Shown in pieces: positions 8,554 through 16,817 of a stretch of DNA of 64,000 nucleotides (position 1 is the first letter of the stretch; every line of letters starts with the position of its first letter). The notes below the pieces were generated by a model. It saw nothing but the letters and a program-made list of their open reading frames with translations. It made no database searches and was not told the DNA's origin. This DNA is from Microlunatus soli (GTDB lineage Bacteria; Actinomycetota; Actinomycetes; Propionibacteriales; Propionibacteriaceae). Made by a program: the position numbers and the translations under genes. The stretch lies in assembly GCF_900105385.1 (NCBI RefSeq), contig NZ_LT629772.1, positions 2,480,001 through 2,544,000 on the forward strand, in the 5' to 3' direction.

Positions 8554-8937
8554 ATGACAGAGTCCGATCCCCTGCCTGTGACCGCCGAACCGCCGGTGAC
8601 CGCCGAAGCCGACCTCCAGACACTGTGCTCCACCCTGCATCTCGACGCACCGGTGGTCCAGCGGTTCGTCGCTGACTACCTCCGCCTGCTGCCGTCCCGG
8701 CTGGATCGGATCGACAGCGACCTGGCCCGGGGAGACCTTCCGGCGGCGACCGTCGACCTGCTCAGCCTGGCGACGTCCAGCACGATGCTCGGGGCCAGCG
8801 ACGTGACCGAGGCCGCCGAGCAATTACGCGAACGATCCGCCTCGGGCAACCCGGCCGCGGTTGATGCCAGCCGACTGCAGTTGATCTCCCGCGTCGAACA
8901 GGCCAAGCTCCGGCTCGCCCGGATCAGCGTCGCCTGA
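8554..8937 (+). CDS. Hpt-like four-helix protein lacking the phosphoacceptor His
   Basis: 127 residues. The start is supported by AAAGGAAG just upstream. After a Val/Thr/Pro leader, residues 18-125 are helical. The segment LLSLATSSTMLGASDV (69-84) aligns with the Hpt signature AHxLKGSSxxLGA, keeping SS-x-x-LGA, but has L70 in place of the phosphorylated His and A73 in place of Lys. The C-terminal helices also follow the Hpt pattern. It could be a phosphorylation-dead scaffold or inhibitor for a phosphorelay. It lies tail to tail, 7 bases away, with an OmpR-type regulator whose kinase is not in the window. Confidence 0.6.
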   Translation: MTESDPLPVTAEPPVTAEADLQTLCSTLHLDAPVVQRFVADYLRLLPSRLDRIDSDLARGDLPAATVDLLSLATSSTMLGASDVTEAAEQLRERSASGNPAAVDASRLQLISRVEQAKLRLARISVA

Positions 8938-8944
8938 CGTCTGC

Positions 8945-9724
8945 TCAGTCCTCGTCCGGCGCGAGCCGGTAGCCGACGCCACGGACGGTCTGGACGAAGC
9001 GCGGTTTGCCGACCGGATCACCCAGCTTGCGCCGCAGATTGGCCAGGTGGACCTCGACCGCGCGGCGGTCGTTGTCGCTGATGTAGCCGCCGGTGCTGCC
9101 GTCGCCGCGGAGTTCGAGCACCAGTTCGTTCTTGGTGATCACCCGGCGCTGCCGCTCCAGGATCGCCAGCATCAGGTCGAATTCGCTGCGGGTCAGCTCG
9201 ACGGGATCGCCGTCCAACTCGCTCAGCCGCATCTGCGGATGCATCCGCAGTCCGTTGTGCGACAGCCAGCCGCCTTCCTCGCCACCCTGTTCGGTACCCG
9301 TTGTCGCCGGATCCGGCTCGCCGCCGAGCGGACTGCCCGGAGTCCGACGCATCCGCCGCAACATCGCCTCCACCCGAGCCCGCAGTTCCCTGGGCCGGAA
9401 CGGCTTGGTGACATAGTCGTCGGCGCCGGAGTCCAGCCCCATCAAGGTGTCGATCTCATCGGTCCGGGCCGACAACATGATGATGTAGGTCGAGCTGAAT
9501 TCGCGGATCCGCCGGGCGACCTCGAAGCCGTCGATCCCGGGCAGGCTGATGTCGAGCGTGGTCAGGATCGGCTCGTACTCCTTGATCGCCTCGATCCCCT
9601 CGACACCGTCGGCCGTCTGATGCGACTCGAAGCCCGCTTCTGCGAGCACGGCGGCGAGCAGGTTCGCGATGTCGGCGTCGTCCTCGATGATGACCGCTAC
9701 ACGACGTTCGTCCCCGTCTGCCAT
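8945..9724 (-). CDS. OmpR/PhoB-type response regulator
   Basis: 259 residues. The receiver domain has the acidic pair EDD (14-16), phosphoacceptor D58 (TTLDISLPGIDG) and K107 (DDYVTKPFRP). A Gly/Glu-rich linker (about 130-155) leads to a Trans_reg_C winged helix (about 160-255: LTRSEFDLMLAILERQ, then VHLANLRRKLGD and TVRGVGYRL). No histidine kinase is adjacent, so it is an orphan in this window. The Hpt-like protein is its nearest signalling neighbour. It starts at ATG 9724 and is divergent from the isomerase gene; the 205-base gap between them holds the short hairpin CGGCAA-AGTC-TTGCCG. Confidence 0.92.
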   Translation of the reverse strand: MADGDERRVAVIIEDDADIANLLAAVLAEAGFESHQTADGVEGIEAIKEYEPILTTLDISLPGIDGFEVARRIREFSSTYIIMLSARTDEIDTLMGLDSGADDYVTKPFRPRELRARVEAMLRRMRRTPGSPLGGEPDPATTGTEQGGEEGGWLSHNGLRMHPQMRLSELDGDPVELTRSEFDLMLAILERQRRVITKNELVLELRGDGSTGGYISDNDRRAVEVHLANLRRKLGDPVGKPRFVQTVRGVGYRLAPDED

Positions 9725-9929
9725 GAGGTCACCGTACCTGGATGAAGACTGAATGACCTGCTCACCCTCTCGCTATGTGGCGACCGGGATCGACAGCAGC
9801 TGCCGTGCCATGCACCGTACGCATGGCATCTCGCGGCAAAGTCTTGCCGGTACGCCGCGGGCCCCGATATACCTGACGGTCGGAGCCGACCAGGCGGTTC
9901 GGCCGACGACGAGGTGGGAGACGAACGGC

Positions 9930-10757
9930 ATGTTCAAGATCGGATTCAGTACGCTCGGCTGCCCGGGCTACAGCGTGGAGCAGGTGGCTGCGCTGGCCCG
10001 TGACAACGGCTTCGACGGCGTGGAGATCCGATTCATCCGCGGCGTGGTCGACCTGGCCACCCTGGAGGAGTTCTCCGCCGGCCGGATCGCCGACACCGCG
10101 AAGATCTTCGCCGATGCGGGTGTCGAGGTCAGCTGCATCGACACCAGTGTCCGGTTCGGTTCCGGCGATCCCGACGAACTGGCAACCCAGCGCGAGATCG
10201 CCAAGATCAACTGCGAGATCGCCGGTGCGCTCGGCGCCCGCTACATCCGCGTCTTCGGCGGCACCCGGCCGGCCGACGCCGATCCCGACACGTCGCTGCA
10301 GACGATCGCCGACGGCCTCGGCACGGTCGCCGACGACGCCCACGCGGCAGGGATCGAGGCATTGCTGGAGACCCACGACGACTTCTGCACCGCCGCGACG
10401 GTCCAGCCATTGTTGGACCGGACCAGCGACCGTCTGGGCGTCCTGTGGGACTTCATGCACAGCTTCCGCAACGGAGAGTCCGCCGAGCAGACCTGGTCGG
10501 CCCTGGGCCCGAGGATCCGCCAGGTGCACGTCAAGGACGGCAGCGTCGCCACCCCGGAGAAGTTCGACCTGGTCCTGACCGGCACCGGCATCGTCCCCCT
10601 CGGGGACGCAATCCGCGTACTCCGAGCCGCCGACTTCACCGGCTACGTCGACTTCGAATGGGAAAAGGCCTGGCACCCCGAGATCGAACCCCCCGAGGTC
10701 GCCATCCCGCACTTCCGCCAGGCCCTCCAAACCCTCATCTCCGGCCAGGAGAACTAA
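9930..10757 (+). CDS. Sugar phosphate isomerase/epimerase (xylose isomerase-like TIM barrel)
   Basis: 275 residues from ATG 9930, which has GGTGGGAG 10 bases upstream; a longer upstream frame lacks such support. The AP_endonuc_2/xylose-isomerase-like barrel is visible: FSTLGCPGYSVEQVAALARD, GFDGVEIR, an acidic TIM-barrel strand ALLETHDDF, LGVLWDFMHSF, IRQVHVKDG and YVDFEWEKAWHPE, with Glu, Asp and His residues placed to bind a divalent metal. Members isomerise or epimerise sugars or inositol derivatives; the substrate is unknown. The TAA stop touches the 27-bp inverted repeat. Confidence 0.85.
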   Translation: MFKIGFSTLGCPGYSVEQVAALARDNGFDGVEIRFIRGVVDLATLEEFSAGRIADTAKIFADAGVEVSCIDTSVRFGSGDPDELATQREIAKINCEIAGALGARYIRVFGGTRPADADPDTSLQTIADGLGTVADDAHAAGIEALLETHDDFCTAATVQPLLDRTSDRLGVLWDFMHSFRNGESAEQTWSALGPRIRQVHVKDGSVATPEKFDLVLTGTGIVPLGDAIRVLRAADFTGYVDFEWEKAWHPEIEPPEVAIPHFRQALQTLISGQEN

Positions 10758-10825
10758 GCGCGATATATCAAGGTTAGGCACGTCCCAGCACCGCGGGAAC
10801 GTGCCTAACCTTGATATATCGCGCT
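10757..10825. repeat. Perfect 27-bp inverted repeat (stem-loop) between convergent genes
   Basis: Arms 10757-10783 and 10799-10825 are exact reverse complements with a 15-base loop. Each arm reads from AGCGCGATATATCAAGG to AGGCACGT. The arms are strikingly A/T-rich for this genome and contain GATATATC, itself a palindrome. No T-tract follows on either side, so this is not a standard intrinsic terminator. It lies just after the isomerase stop and 30 bases before the LysR stop. It may work as a bidirectional terminator or be a dispersed intergenic palindrome. Confidence 0.9.
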
Positions 10826-10854
10826 GGGGTTGTTGCTCTTGGGGCGGGTGGGAC

Positions 10855-11805
10855 TCAGGCGGCGGCGATGGCGACCAGGTCGCGGCCGGGGCCTTGGGTC
10901 GGGTAGCGGCCGGTGCGCCAGATCGCGGCCAGTGGGCGGGTCAGGTCGTGGTCGCGGATCTTCACCGAACGGAGCCGGCCGAGGGCCAGTTCGTCGGCGA
11001 CCGACAGTCGGCTCAGCACACCGGGTGCCAGGCCGCCGCCGATGGCGGCGTTGACCGCACCCTCGGTGCTCAGCTCCACGGCCGGTTCGGCGATTTCGGC
11101 GTCCGGCAACGCCTTGGCCAGGATGAGCTCCAGGGCGCGGCGGGTTCCGGACCCGGGCTCACGGGTGACCAGTGGGGTCTTGGCGACCTGTTCCAGGGAG
11201 ACCCCGCCACGCCGGCGAGCCCAAGGATGTCCGGGTGCGACGACCAGCACCAGCTCGTCCTCGGCGATCACCCGGCACTTCAGATCGCGCGGCAGCTCGG
11301 GAGTCTCGATGAAGCCGATCGCGGCCTTGTCGTTGCGGACCAGGTCGACGACCTTGGAGCTGTTGCCGGTGATCAATTCGACGTCGGTCGGCTTCGCTCC
11401 GACCCGCAGCTGTTGGCGATGCAGCTCGACCAGCCAGGTCGGCACCAGGTGTGCCGAGGTGGTCAGACTCGCCGCGATCCGCATCCGCGTCGCCCGTCGT
11501 TCACGGAGCGCGGCAAGGCCGAAGTCCATCCGCTCGGCCGCCGACAACACATCCTGAGCCCAACCGGCGACGAGCCGACCGGTCTGGGTCAGCTGCGAAC
11601 CGGTCGGGCTGCGGTGGACCAGCTCGGCACCCAGTTGGGATTCCAACGAACGCATCCGTGACGATGCCGCCTGCTGGGAGTAGCCCATCTCCTGGGCAGC
11701 GGCAGAGAGACTGCCGGTTCGGTCCACCGCAGACAACAGCTGCATGGCCGATAGGTCGGGGACTCGTCCACTGAGCACGCCGGCTCCTTCTCGATCTTGG
11801 GTCAC
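10855..11805 (-). CDS. LysR-family transcriptional regulator
   Basis: 316 residues. The N-terminal winged helix (about 15-75) contains MQLLSAVDRTGSLSAAAQEM and SSRMRSLESQLGAELVHRSP. The rest is a periplasmic-binding-protein-like effector domain (about 105-305). The GTG start at 11805 has AGGA 7 bases upstream. A T-N11-A type palindrome (11813-11829) lies immediately before it. It is divergent from the MOSC/cis-prenyltransferase pair. LysR proteins commonly control the divergent gene and themselves; the inducer here is unknown. Confidence 0.92.
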   Translation of the reverse strand: MTQDREGAGVLSGRVPDLSAMQLLSAVDRTGSLSAAAQEMGYSQQAASSRMRSLESQLGAELVHRSPTGSQLTQTGRLVAGWAQDVLSAAERMDFGLAALRERRATRMRIAASLTTSAHLVPTWLVELHRQQLRVGAKPTDVELITGNSSKVVDLVRNDKAAIGFIETPELPRDLKCRVIAEDELVLVVAPGHPWARRRGGVSLEQVAKTPLVTREPGSGTRRALELILAKALPDAEIAEPAVELSTEGAVNAAIGGGLAPGVLSRLSVADELALGRLRSVKIRDHDLTRPLAAIWRTGRYPTQGPGRDLVAIAAA

Positions 11806-11812
11806 CAGGTCC

Positions 11813-11829
11813 TACAACTCGAAGTTGTA
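11813..11829. promoter_or_regulatory. LysR-type binding box
   Basis: TACAACT-CGA-AGTTGTA is a perfect 7-base inverted repeat with the T-N11-A core typical of LysR sites. It is 8 bases upstream of the LysR GTG and in the shared promoter region with the MOSC gene. Autoregulation is likely, by analogy. Confidence 0.65.
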
Positions 11830-11967
11830 TCCAGGGACCACGGTAGGCCTGACCCGCTGAGCGGTTGCTGAGAACCAGCCGTGACCGCCGATCCGGCGAC
11901 CGGAATCGGTCGCCACAGGCTCAGCCTGTTGCCAGGTTGCCGCACCCGTCGTGGCAGGATGCGCCGG

Positions 11968-12741
11968 GTGACATGGACGGTCGAGCGGGTCGGGTTCGCC
12001 CCGGTCAAGGGGACCCGCCACCTGGCCTACCCGGCCATCACCCTCGGCACCGGCGGGCCGGTCGGCGACCGCCGCTTCTGCCTGGTCGATCCGGGCCGCG
12101 GCCGAGCATTGCGCACCGTACAGAATCCGGAACTGGTCGCGGTCCGCGCCGACTGGACCGACCCGGTCCTGAGCTGCCGCTTCCCCGACCACACCGTGAT
12201 CTCCGCGCCCGTCGCACTGACCGACGACCAGGTCAGCTTCGACTACTGGGGCCGGACGGCGACCGGGCAGGTGGTAGCCGGCCCGTGGGCCGGTGCCTTC
12301 GGGCGATACCTCGGCGCCGACCTGCTGCTGGTCGCCTGCCCACCCGGAGATGTCGTGTTCGGTGAAGCGGTGACGGTGGTGACGCGTACCTCGATCGACA
12401 ACCTCGCAGCGCGACTGGGTACGCCGATCGACCCGGCCCGGTGGCGAGCAACCGTCGTCATCGACGACTCCACCGACGCCGCCAGGACACCCGAGCCCGA
12501 CTGGATCGGACGATCGGTGCAGATCGGCGGCGCGACCATCTCGATCACGGCGCCGGTCGCCCGCTGTGCGGTGATCGACATCTGCCCGGAGACCGGCAGC
12601 AGGGATGGTGCGCTGCTGAAGGTCCTGCGACGGTCGGCCCCGCGCGACGAGCTGTACGGCGACCCGATCTTCGGCGTTCAGGCGACGGTGGCCCGTCCGG
12701 GTCCGGTCCTGGTCGGTGATCGGGCAGAGTTGTTGCCATGA
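11968..12741 (+). CDS. MOSC-domain protein with MOSC_N beta-barrel
   Basis: 257 residues from GTG 11968 (GGCAGGA ends 9 bases upstream); ATG 11959 or an earlier frame extension are less well supported. The N-terminal part (VERVGFAPVKGTRHL, VGDRRFCLVDPGRGR) is a MOSC_N barrel. The C-terminal MOSC domain carries the conserved Cys in PVARCAVIDICPETG. Such proteins are related to molybdenum-enzyme accessory proteins and mARC-type N-hydroxylated-compound reductases, although mARC would need Moco. The stop overlaps the start of the prenyltransferase by 4 bases (ATGA), so the two are coupled. Confidence 0.78.
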   Translation: MTWTVERVGFAPVKGTRHLAYPAITLGTGGPVGDRRFCLVDPGRGRALRTVQNPELVAVRADWTDPVLSCRFPDHTVISAPVALTDDQVSFDYWGRTATGQVVAGPWAGAFGRYLGADLLLVACPPGDVVFGEAVTVVTRTSIDNLAARLGTPIDPARWRATVVIDDSTDAARTPEPDWIGRSVQIGGATISITAPVARCAVIDICPETGSRDGALLKVLRRSAPRDELYGDPIFGVQATVARPGPVLVGDRAELLP

Positions 12742-13511
12742 TCTCGACCCTGACGCGGATCCTGGATCCGGTCTACCGGTGGCGGCTGGTCCGGCAATTG
12801 CGCGACCTGCCCCGGCCGCGCCACATCGCGCTGGTGATGGACGGCAACCGCCGGTGGGCGCGTGCGGCGGGCCATCAGGATCCCAGCGTCGGTCATCGTG
12901 CGGGAGCTGCCCATCTCACCGACGTCCTGGGCTGGTGCGAGCGCCGAGGCATCGACCACGTCACCGTCTTCGTCGCCTCGACCGAGAACCTGATCCGCCG
13001 GCCCGGTTCGGAGATCGCGGCGATCCTGTCCACGATGGATCGATTGCTGTCTGATCGCGCGGCTCGGACGGACAACCGGTGGCAGCTGCACCTGTCCGGC
13101 CGGATCGATCTGCTGCCCGACAACACCCGGAACGCCCTGAAGTCCGCGGCCGAGAAGACGGCCGGACGGGGCCTTCCGTGCCATCTCAGCATCGCGATCG
13201 GCTACGGCGGTCGCCAGGAGATCATCGACGCGCTCCGGGACTACCTCGACGATCATCGCGATCAGCCACTGGAACGGCTCGCAGCAACCTTCGAGCCCGA
13301 CGAGATCAGCCGTCGGCTGTACCAGCCCGATCAGCCCGATCCGGATCTGATCATCCGGACCAGCGGCGAGATCAGGCTGTCCAACTTCTTGCTCTGGCAG
13401 GGAGTCCGGGCCGAGTACTACTTCTGCGACAGCTACTGGCCCGGTTTCTCCGAACGCGACTTCCTGCGGGCGCTGCGCACGTTCGGCCGGCGACGGAGCC
13501 GCGCCGGCTGA
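12738..13511 (+). CDS. uppS: Cis-prenyltransferase (isoprenyl/undecaprenyl diphosphate synthase family)
   Basis: 257 residues. The family motifs are complete: HIALVMDGNRRWA with the Mg-binding D35, the substrate region FVASTENLIRRP, AIGYGGRQEI, and the C-terminal RTSGEIRLSNFLLWQ...EYYFCDSYWPGF. It condenses isopentenyl diphosphate in the Z configuration on an allylic primer, making polyprenyl diphosphate carriers for cell-wall and glycan synthesis. Actinobacteria usually have two or more copies, some making shorter products, so product length cannot be told. It overlaps the MOSC gene by 4 bases and faces the MFS gene tail to tail. Confidence 0.9.
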   Translation: MISTLTRILDPVYRWRLVRQLRDLPRPRHIALVMDGNRRWARAAGHQDPSVGHRAGAAHLTDVLGWCERRGIDHVTVFVASTENLIRRPGSEIAAILSTMDRLLSDRAARTDNRWQLHLSGRIDLLPDNTRNALKSAAEKTAGRGLPCHLSIAIGYGGRQEIIDALRDYLDDHRDQPLERLAATFEPDEISRRLYQPDQPDPDLIIRTSGEIRLSNFLLWQGVRAEYYFCDSYWPGFSERDFLRALRTFGRRRSRAG

Positions 13512-13522
13512 ACGCTGACGGC

Positions 13523-15019
13523 TCAGTGCGCTGCGACCGGCTCCGACTCCGAGGCGCCGTGACCGGCCCCCTCCACCGGGGCGGACTTGGTCACGAAGGC
13601 CGACAGCACGAAGGCGATCGCTGCCGCGACTGCACCGACCAGGAAGCTGGCGTGGATGCCGCCGAGCTGGGCGTGCAACGCGTCCACACCGCTCCGGGCC
13701 AGTGCTCCGGTGCGGATCGCCATGATCGCGATCAGCAACGCGGTACCGGCGGCACCGGCGACCTGCTGCAGCGTCATCAGGGTGGCGCTGCCGTGCGAGT
13801 AGAGATGCGGCGGCAGCGGGTTCAGGCCGTTGGTCATCGCAGGCGTCATGATCATGCCCATCCCGGCACCCATCATCAGCGCGTACTGGACACCCAACAG
13901 CCACAGCGGAGTGTTCTCGTCGGAGACGGCGAACGCCACCAGCATCAGGCTCAGCAGCCCGGTGCCGATCATCATCAGCACCTTCGGGCCATAACGGTCG
14001 TACAGCCGGCCGATGATCGGCCCCATGATCGCCATCAGGATCCCGCCGGGCAGCATCAGCAGCCCGGTGGCCAGGGTGCTCAGACCGTGCACCTGCTGCA
14101 GGTAGAGCGGCAGGATCAAGATCATCCCGAACATCGCGACCATCCCGAGCAGGATCACCACCAGGCTCTTGCGGAAATCGGTGAAACCGAACACCCGCAG
14201 GTCCAACAGCGGGTTACCGGAGCGCTGCAGCCGGATCTGCCGGAAGCCGAAGACCAGCAGGCAGGCGATCCCGATCACCAGGGCGACGATCGCGGTGACC
14301 GGCACCCCGCCGCCACCGCCGGCACCGAACTGGTTCAGGCCGAAGACGAACAGGCCGAAGGCCGGAATGGTCAACGCGACCGACGCCATGTCGATCGGAT
14401 GCTCGTCCTTCTCACCGATGTTGGTCAGCCGGAGGATGCCGATGATCAGGGCGATGGCCGCGATCGGCAACACGATCAGGAACATGAACCGCCAGGACAG
14501 GTACTGCAGGATCAGGCCGGACACGGTCGGCCCGATAGCCGGGGCGACGGCGATCACGATGCTGACGGTGCCCATGAAGGTGCCGCGGCGAGCCGGCGGC
14601 ACAAGATTCAGGACCGTGGTCATCAGCAGCGGGATCATCACCGCGGTGCCGGAGGCCTGGATGATCCGAGCGATCAACAGCACCGCGAAGCCGGGGGCCA
14701 GCCCGGCCAGCAGGGTGCCGAGGCAGAACAGCCCGAGCGCCAGGATGAAGACGGTCCGGGTGGTGAGCCGTTGCAGCACGAAGCCGGTGGTCGGGATCAA
14801 CACGGCCATGGTCAGCATGAACGCGGTGGTCAGCCACTGTCCGGTGCTCGCCGTGATGTGCAGATCCTCCATCAGCCGCGGAAGCGCGACGCTCATGATG
14901 GTCTCGTTGAGGATGACGACGAACGCTGCGATCAGCAGGATGCCGATCACCGTGCGATCACCGGCAGTCATCCGCTGCGGGACGCCGGGTCCGGCGCTGT
15001 AAGCGTCAGTGGTGGTCAC
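13523..15019 (-). CDS. MFS multidrug exporter, DHA2 (14-TM) family
   Basis: 498 residues with about 14 TM segments. The first TM helix has VILNETIMSVALPRLMEDL and the fifth helix the antiporter motif C variant AIGPTVSGL, as in EmrB/QacA/LfrA drug:H+ antiporters. A Gly-rich extracellular loop (GAGGGGGVP) lies in the middle. It probably exports cationic or amphiphilic compounds. The 287-base region upstream (15020-15306) separates it from a divergent hydrolase and has an ATTCCC-N6-GGGAAT repeat, but no regulator gene is adjacent. Confidence 0.92.
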   Translation of the reverse strand: MTTTDAYSAGPGVPQRMTAGDRTVIGILLIAAFVVILNETIMSVALPRLMEDLHITASTGQWLTTAFMLTMAVLIPTTGFVLQRLTTRTVFILALGLFCLGTLLAGLAPGFAVLLIARIIQASGTAVMIPLLMTTVLNLVPPARRGTFMGTVSIVIAVAPAIGPTVSGLILQYLSWRFMFLIVLPIAAIALIIGILRLTNIGEKDEHPIDMASVALTIPAFGLFVFGLNQFGAGGGGGVPVTAIVALVIGIACLLVFGFRQIRLQRSGNPLLDLRVFGFTDFRKSLVVILLGMVAMFGMILILPLYLQQVHGLSTLATGLLMLPGGILMAIMGPIIGRLYDRYGPKVLMMIGTGLLSLMLVAFAVSDENTPLWLLGVQYALMMGAGMGMIMTPAMTNGLNPLPPHLYSHGSATLMTLQQVAGAAGTALLIAIMAIRTGALARSGVDALHAQLGGIHASFLVGAVAAAIAFVLSAFVTKSAPVEGAGHGASESEPVAAH

Positions 15020-15215
15020 GCTGGTGGCCTTTCATACGTCACGGGCTCCGGTGGTCGGTGCCTTCACCCCGTAGTCGAAGACACCCATCTGATTTCGACA
15101 TCCAGCGACGCCGAGAACGAAGTTTGAGAGTGGAGGTCCTGCACGTGGATGCCCGACAGCATCCACCGATCAGCACCGACCGCCAGAACCAACAGCAATG
15201 GTAGGGGTGATCGCT

Positions 15216-15233
15216 ATTCCCCACATCGGGAAT
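15216..15233. promoter_or_regulatory. Inverted repeat ATTCCC-N6-GGGAAT in divergent promoter region
   Basis: A perfect 6-base inverted repeat in the 287-base region between the MFS exporter (start 15019) and the alpha/beta hydrolase (start 15307). An A/T-rich stretch, AATTTTCCC, follows directly. It may be an operator for the hydrolase. No cognate regulator is adjacent, so this is a weak call. Confidence 0.35.
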
Positions 15234-15306
15234 TTTCCCTATTGCGCCCGGGCTCGCGGTCCCGTCAGGGTTGAGCCACGACGAACCGGAACGAACGAGG
15301 ATCCGC

Positions 15307-16239
15307 ATGGCCGACCGACTCCCCACCCCGACCGGCACGCTGCGGCTGGCCGATGGCCGCGATCTCAGCTGGGACGAACACGGACCAACCGACGGCCCTG
15401 CGGTGTTCTATCTGCACGGCATCCCCGGCTGCCGGGTGATGTGGAGCGGGCTCGGTTCGGCGGCGGAATCGGCGGGTGTCCGGCTGATCGTTCCCGATCG
15501 CCCCGGCTGCGGGCTGTCGTCGTTCCAGCCCGACCGTCGGATCACCGACCTGCCGAGCGATCTGAGCGCGCTCGCCGATCAGCTGCGGCTGGAGCGCTAC
15601 TGGGTGGCCGGTGTCTCCGGCGGCGGCCCGTACGCCCTGGCAACGGCGGCGGCCGGCGACCCGCGGCTGGTCGGCGCGGTGGTCACCAACGGGGTCGGCC
15701 CGTTGCACACCCCCGACGCGATCGCCGGCCTGTACGACGTCAATCGGCCGGTCTTCGAAGCCGCCGCGACCGGCGTCGAGGCCTGCCGCCCGATCATCGA
15801 GTCGATGACGGGAGGCACCGAGCCGGACCGGGACGCACTGGCCGCCATCCTGCGAGCGATGCCGGCCGAGGATCGGGCGGTGATCGAGGCCGATCCACGG
15901 ATGGCCGCCGAGGTCGGCGATCTCCGGCCGGCCGCCGTCAACGGCATCGACGGACTGGCCTACGACCTGTGGCTGGCCGTGCAACCCTGGGGCTTCGACC
16001 TCACCGAGATCGCCGTCCCGGTCGACTTCTACGCCGCTGATCACGATCGCAACGTCCCGATCCAGCACGCGGTCGACCAGGCCGCGCTGGTGCCGAACAG
16101 CACGCTGACCGTGTGGCCGGCATCGGGGCATTTCAGCGGCTTCGTCCGGCTGCCCGAGGTGCTCGCAGCATTGGCCCGGACGGCTACCGCCGAGCGCGAA
16201 GCGCCTTCAACTGCAGGTAACTCGGCGCATACGGAGTGA
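15307..16239 (+). CDS. Alpha/beta hydrolase
   Basis: 310 residues from ATG 15307, with GAGG 6 bases upstream; a TTG further upstream was rejected. Fold markers: the oxyanion-hole motif YLHGIPGCRVMW, the nucleophile elbow GVSGGG with S104, an acidic residue in FYAADHDRNVP (D245 or D247), and H275 in PASGHFSGF. It probably cleaves an ester, epoxide or similar bond in the cytoplasm; the substrate is not predictable. Its 3' end overlaps the convergent HNH gene by 56 bases. Confidence 0.85.
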   Translation: MADRLPTPTGTLRLADGRDLSWDEHGPTDGPAVFYLHGIPGCRVMWSGLGSAAESAGVRLIVPDRPGCGLSSFQPDRRITDLPSDLSALADQLRLERYWVAGVSGGGPYALATAAAGDPRLVGAVVTNGVGPLHTPDAIAGLYDVNRPVFEAAATGVEACRPIIESMTGGTEPDRDALAAILRAMPAEDRAVIEADPRMAAEVGDLRPAAVNGIDGLAYDLWLAVQPWGFDLTEIAVPVDFYAADHDRNVPIQHAVDQAALVPNSTLTVWPASGHFSGFVRLPEVLAALARTATAEREAPSTAGNSAHTE

Positions 16240-16636
16240 CCCGCAGCTTCATCCCTGCCTCGCCCGGAGTCCGGTTGCCCTTGCGTTCGTTGCACTTGGA
16301 GCAGGCGGAGACCAGGTTCTGCCAGGTCGAGCCGCCGCCCCGCGATCGGGGCAGGATGTGATCGACGGTGGTGGCCTTGCCACCGCAGTAGGCGCAGGCC
16401 CGGTCGCGGGCGTGGATGCCGGCCTTGGTGCACGGCGGAGTGCCGCGATGAACCCACTTCATCACGACGTAGCGGACCAGCCGGAGCACACGCGGCAGCG
16501 GATAGGGACCGAAGGTGGATCCGTCGACCTCTTCCTCGACGACGGCGACCTGGCGGTAGAGCATGCCGATGGCGTGCCGCACGCTCACCCGCTGCAGCGG
16601 CTCATAGCTCGCGTTGAGTACCAGCACGTCGGTCAT
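16184..16636 (-). CDS. HNH endonuclease
   Basis: 150 residues from ATG 16636, which is preceded by a strong AGGAGG; the open frame further upstream has no such site. A conserved N-terminal domain (MTDVLVLNASYEPLQRVS) leads to an HNH finger: CAYCGGKATTVDHILPRS then WQNLVSACSKCNERKGNR, with four Cys for zinc and the catalytic DH. This standalone family is widespread in Actinobacteria as a single-copy chromosomal gene, so it is not obviously mobile. Its biological role is unclear. The C-terminal coding region overlaps the hydrolase gene on the other strand by 56 bases. Confidence 0.88.
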   Translation of the reverse strand: MTDVLVLNASYEPLQRVSVRHAIGMLYRQVAVVEEEVDGSTFGPYPLPRVLRLVRYVVMKWVHRGTPPCTKAGIHARDRACAYCGGKATTVDHILPRSRGGGSTWQNLVSACSKCNERKGNRTPGEAGMKLRVTPYAPSYLQLKALRARR

Positions 16637-16817
16637 CCGCGCCTCCTGCGCAGATATTAGACGGACCGGTGACATCGGCCACGTGATTTCGCCGCGGTTC
16701 TGCCCGCAACATGCCCAGATGTCGGCCGGACGAGCCCGGATCGTCACCGAAGGCATCCTCCGAGGTAACCGGCGACGTACCCCCTTGCATCACTCGGGCG
16801 GCCCCGTTACGCTCTGA

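Noticed and set aside
9753..9929. N-terminal extension of the sugar isomerase
   Set aside because: The extension is low-quality coding sequence; ATG 9930 has a good ribosome binding site and starts the TIM barrel correctly.
10757..10825. Calling the 27-bp inverted repeat a standard intrinsic terminator
   Set aside because: Neither flank has a T-tract, and the stem is far longer and more A/T-rich than typical terminators; it is listed as a repeat instead.
13079..15127. 682-residue open frame on the plus strand
   Set aside because: Antisense of the DHA2 exporter and cis-prenyltransferase region; His/Gln/Asp-rich shadow without recognisable fold.
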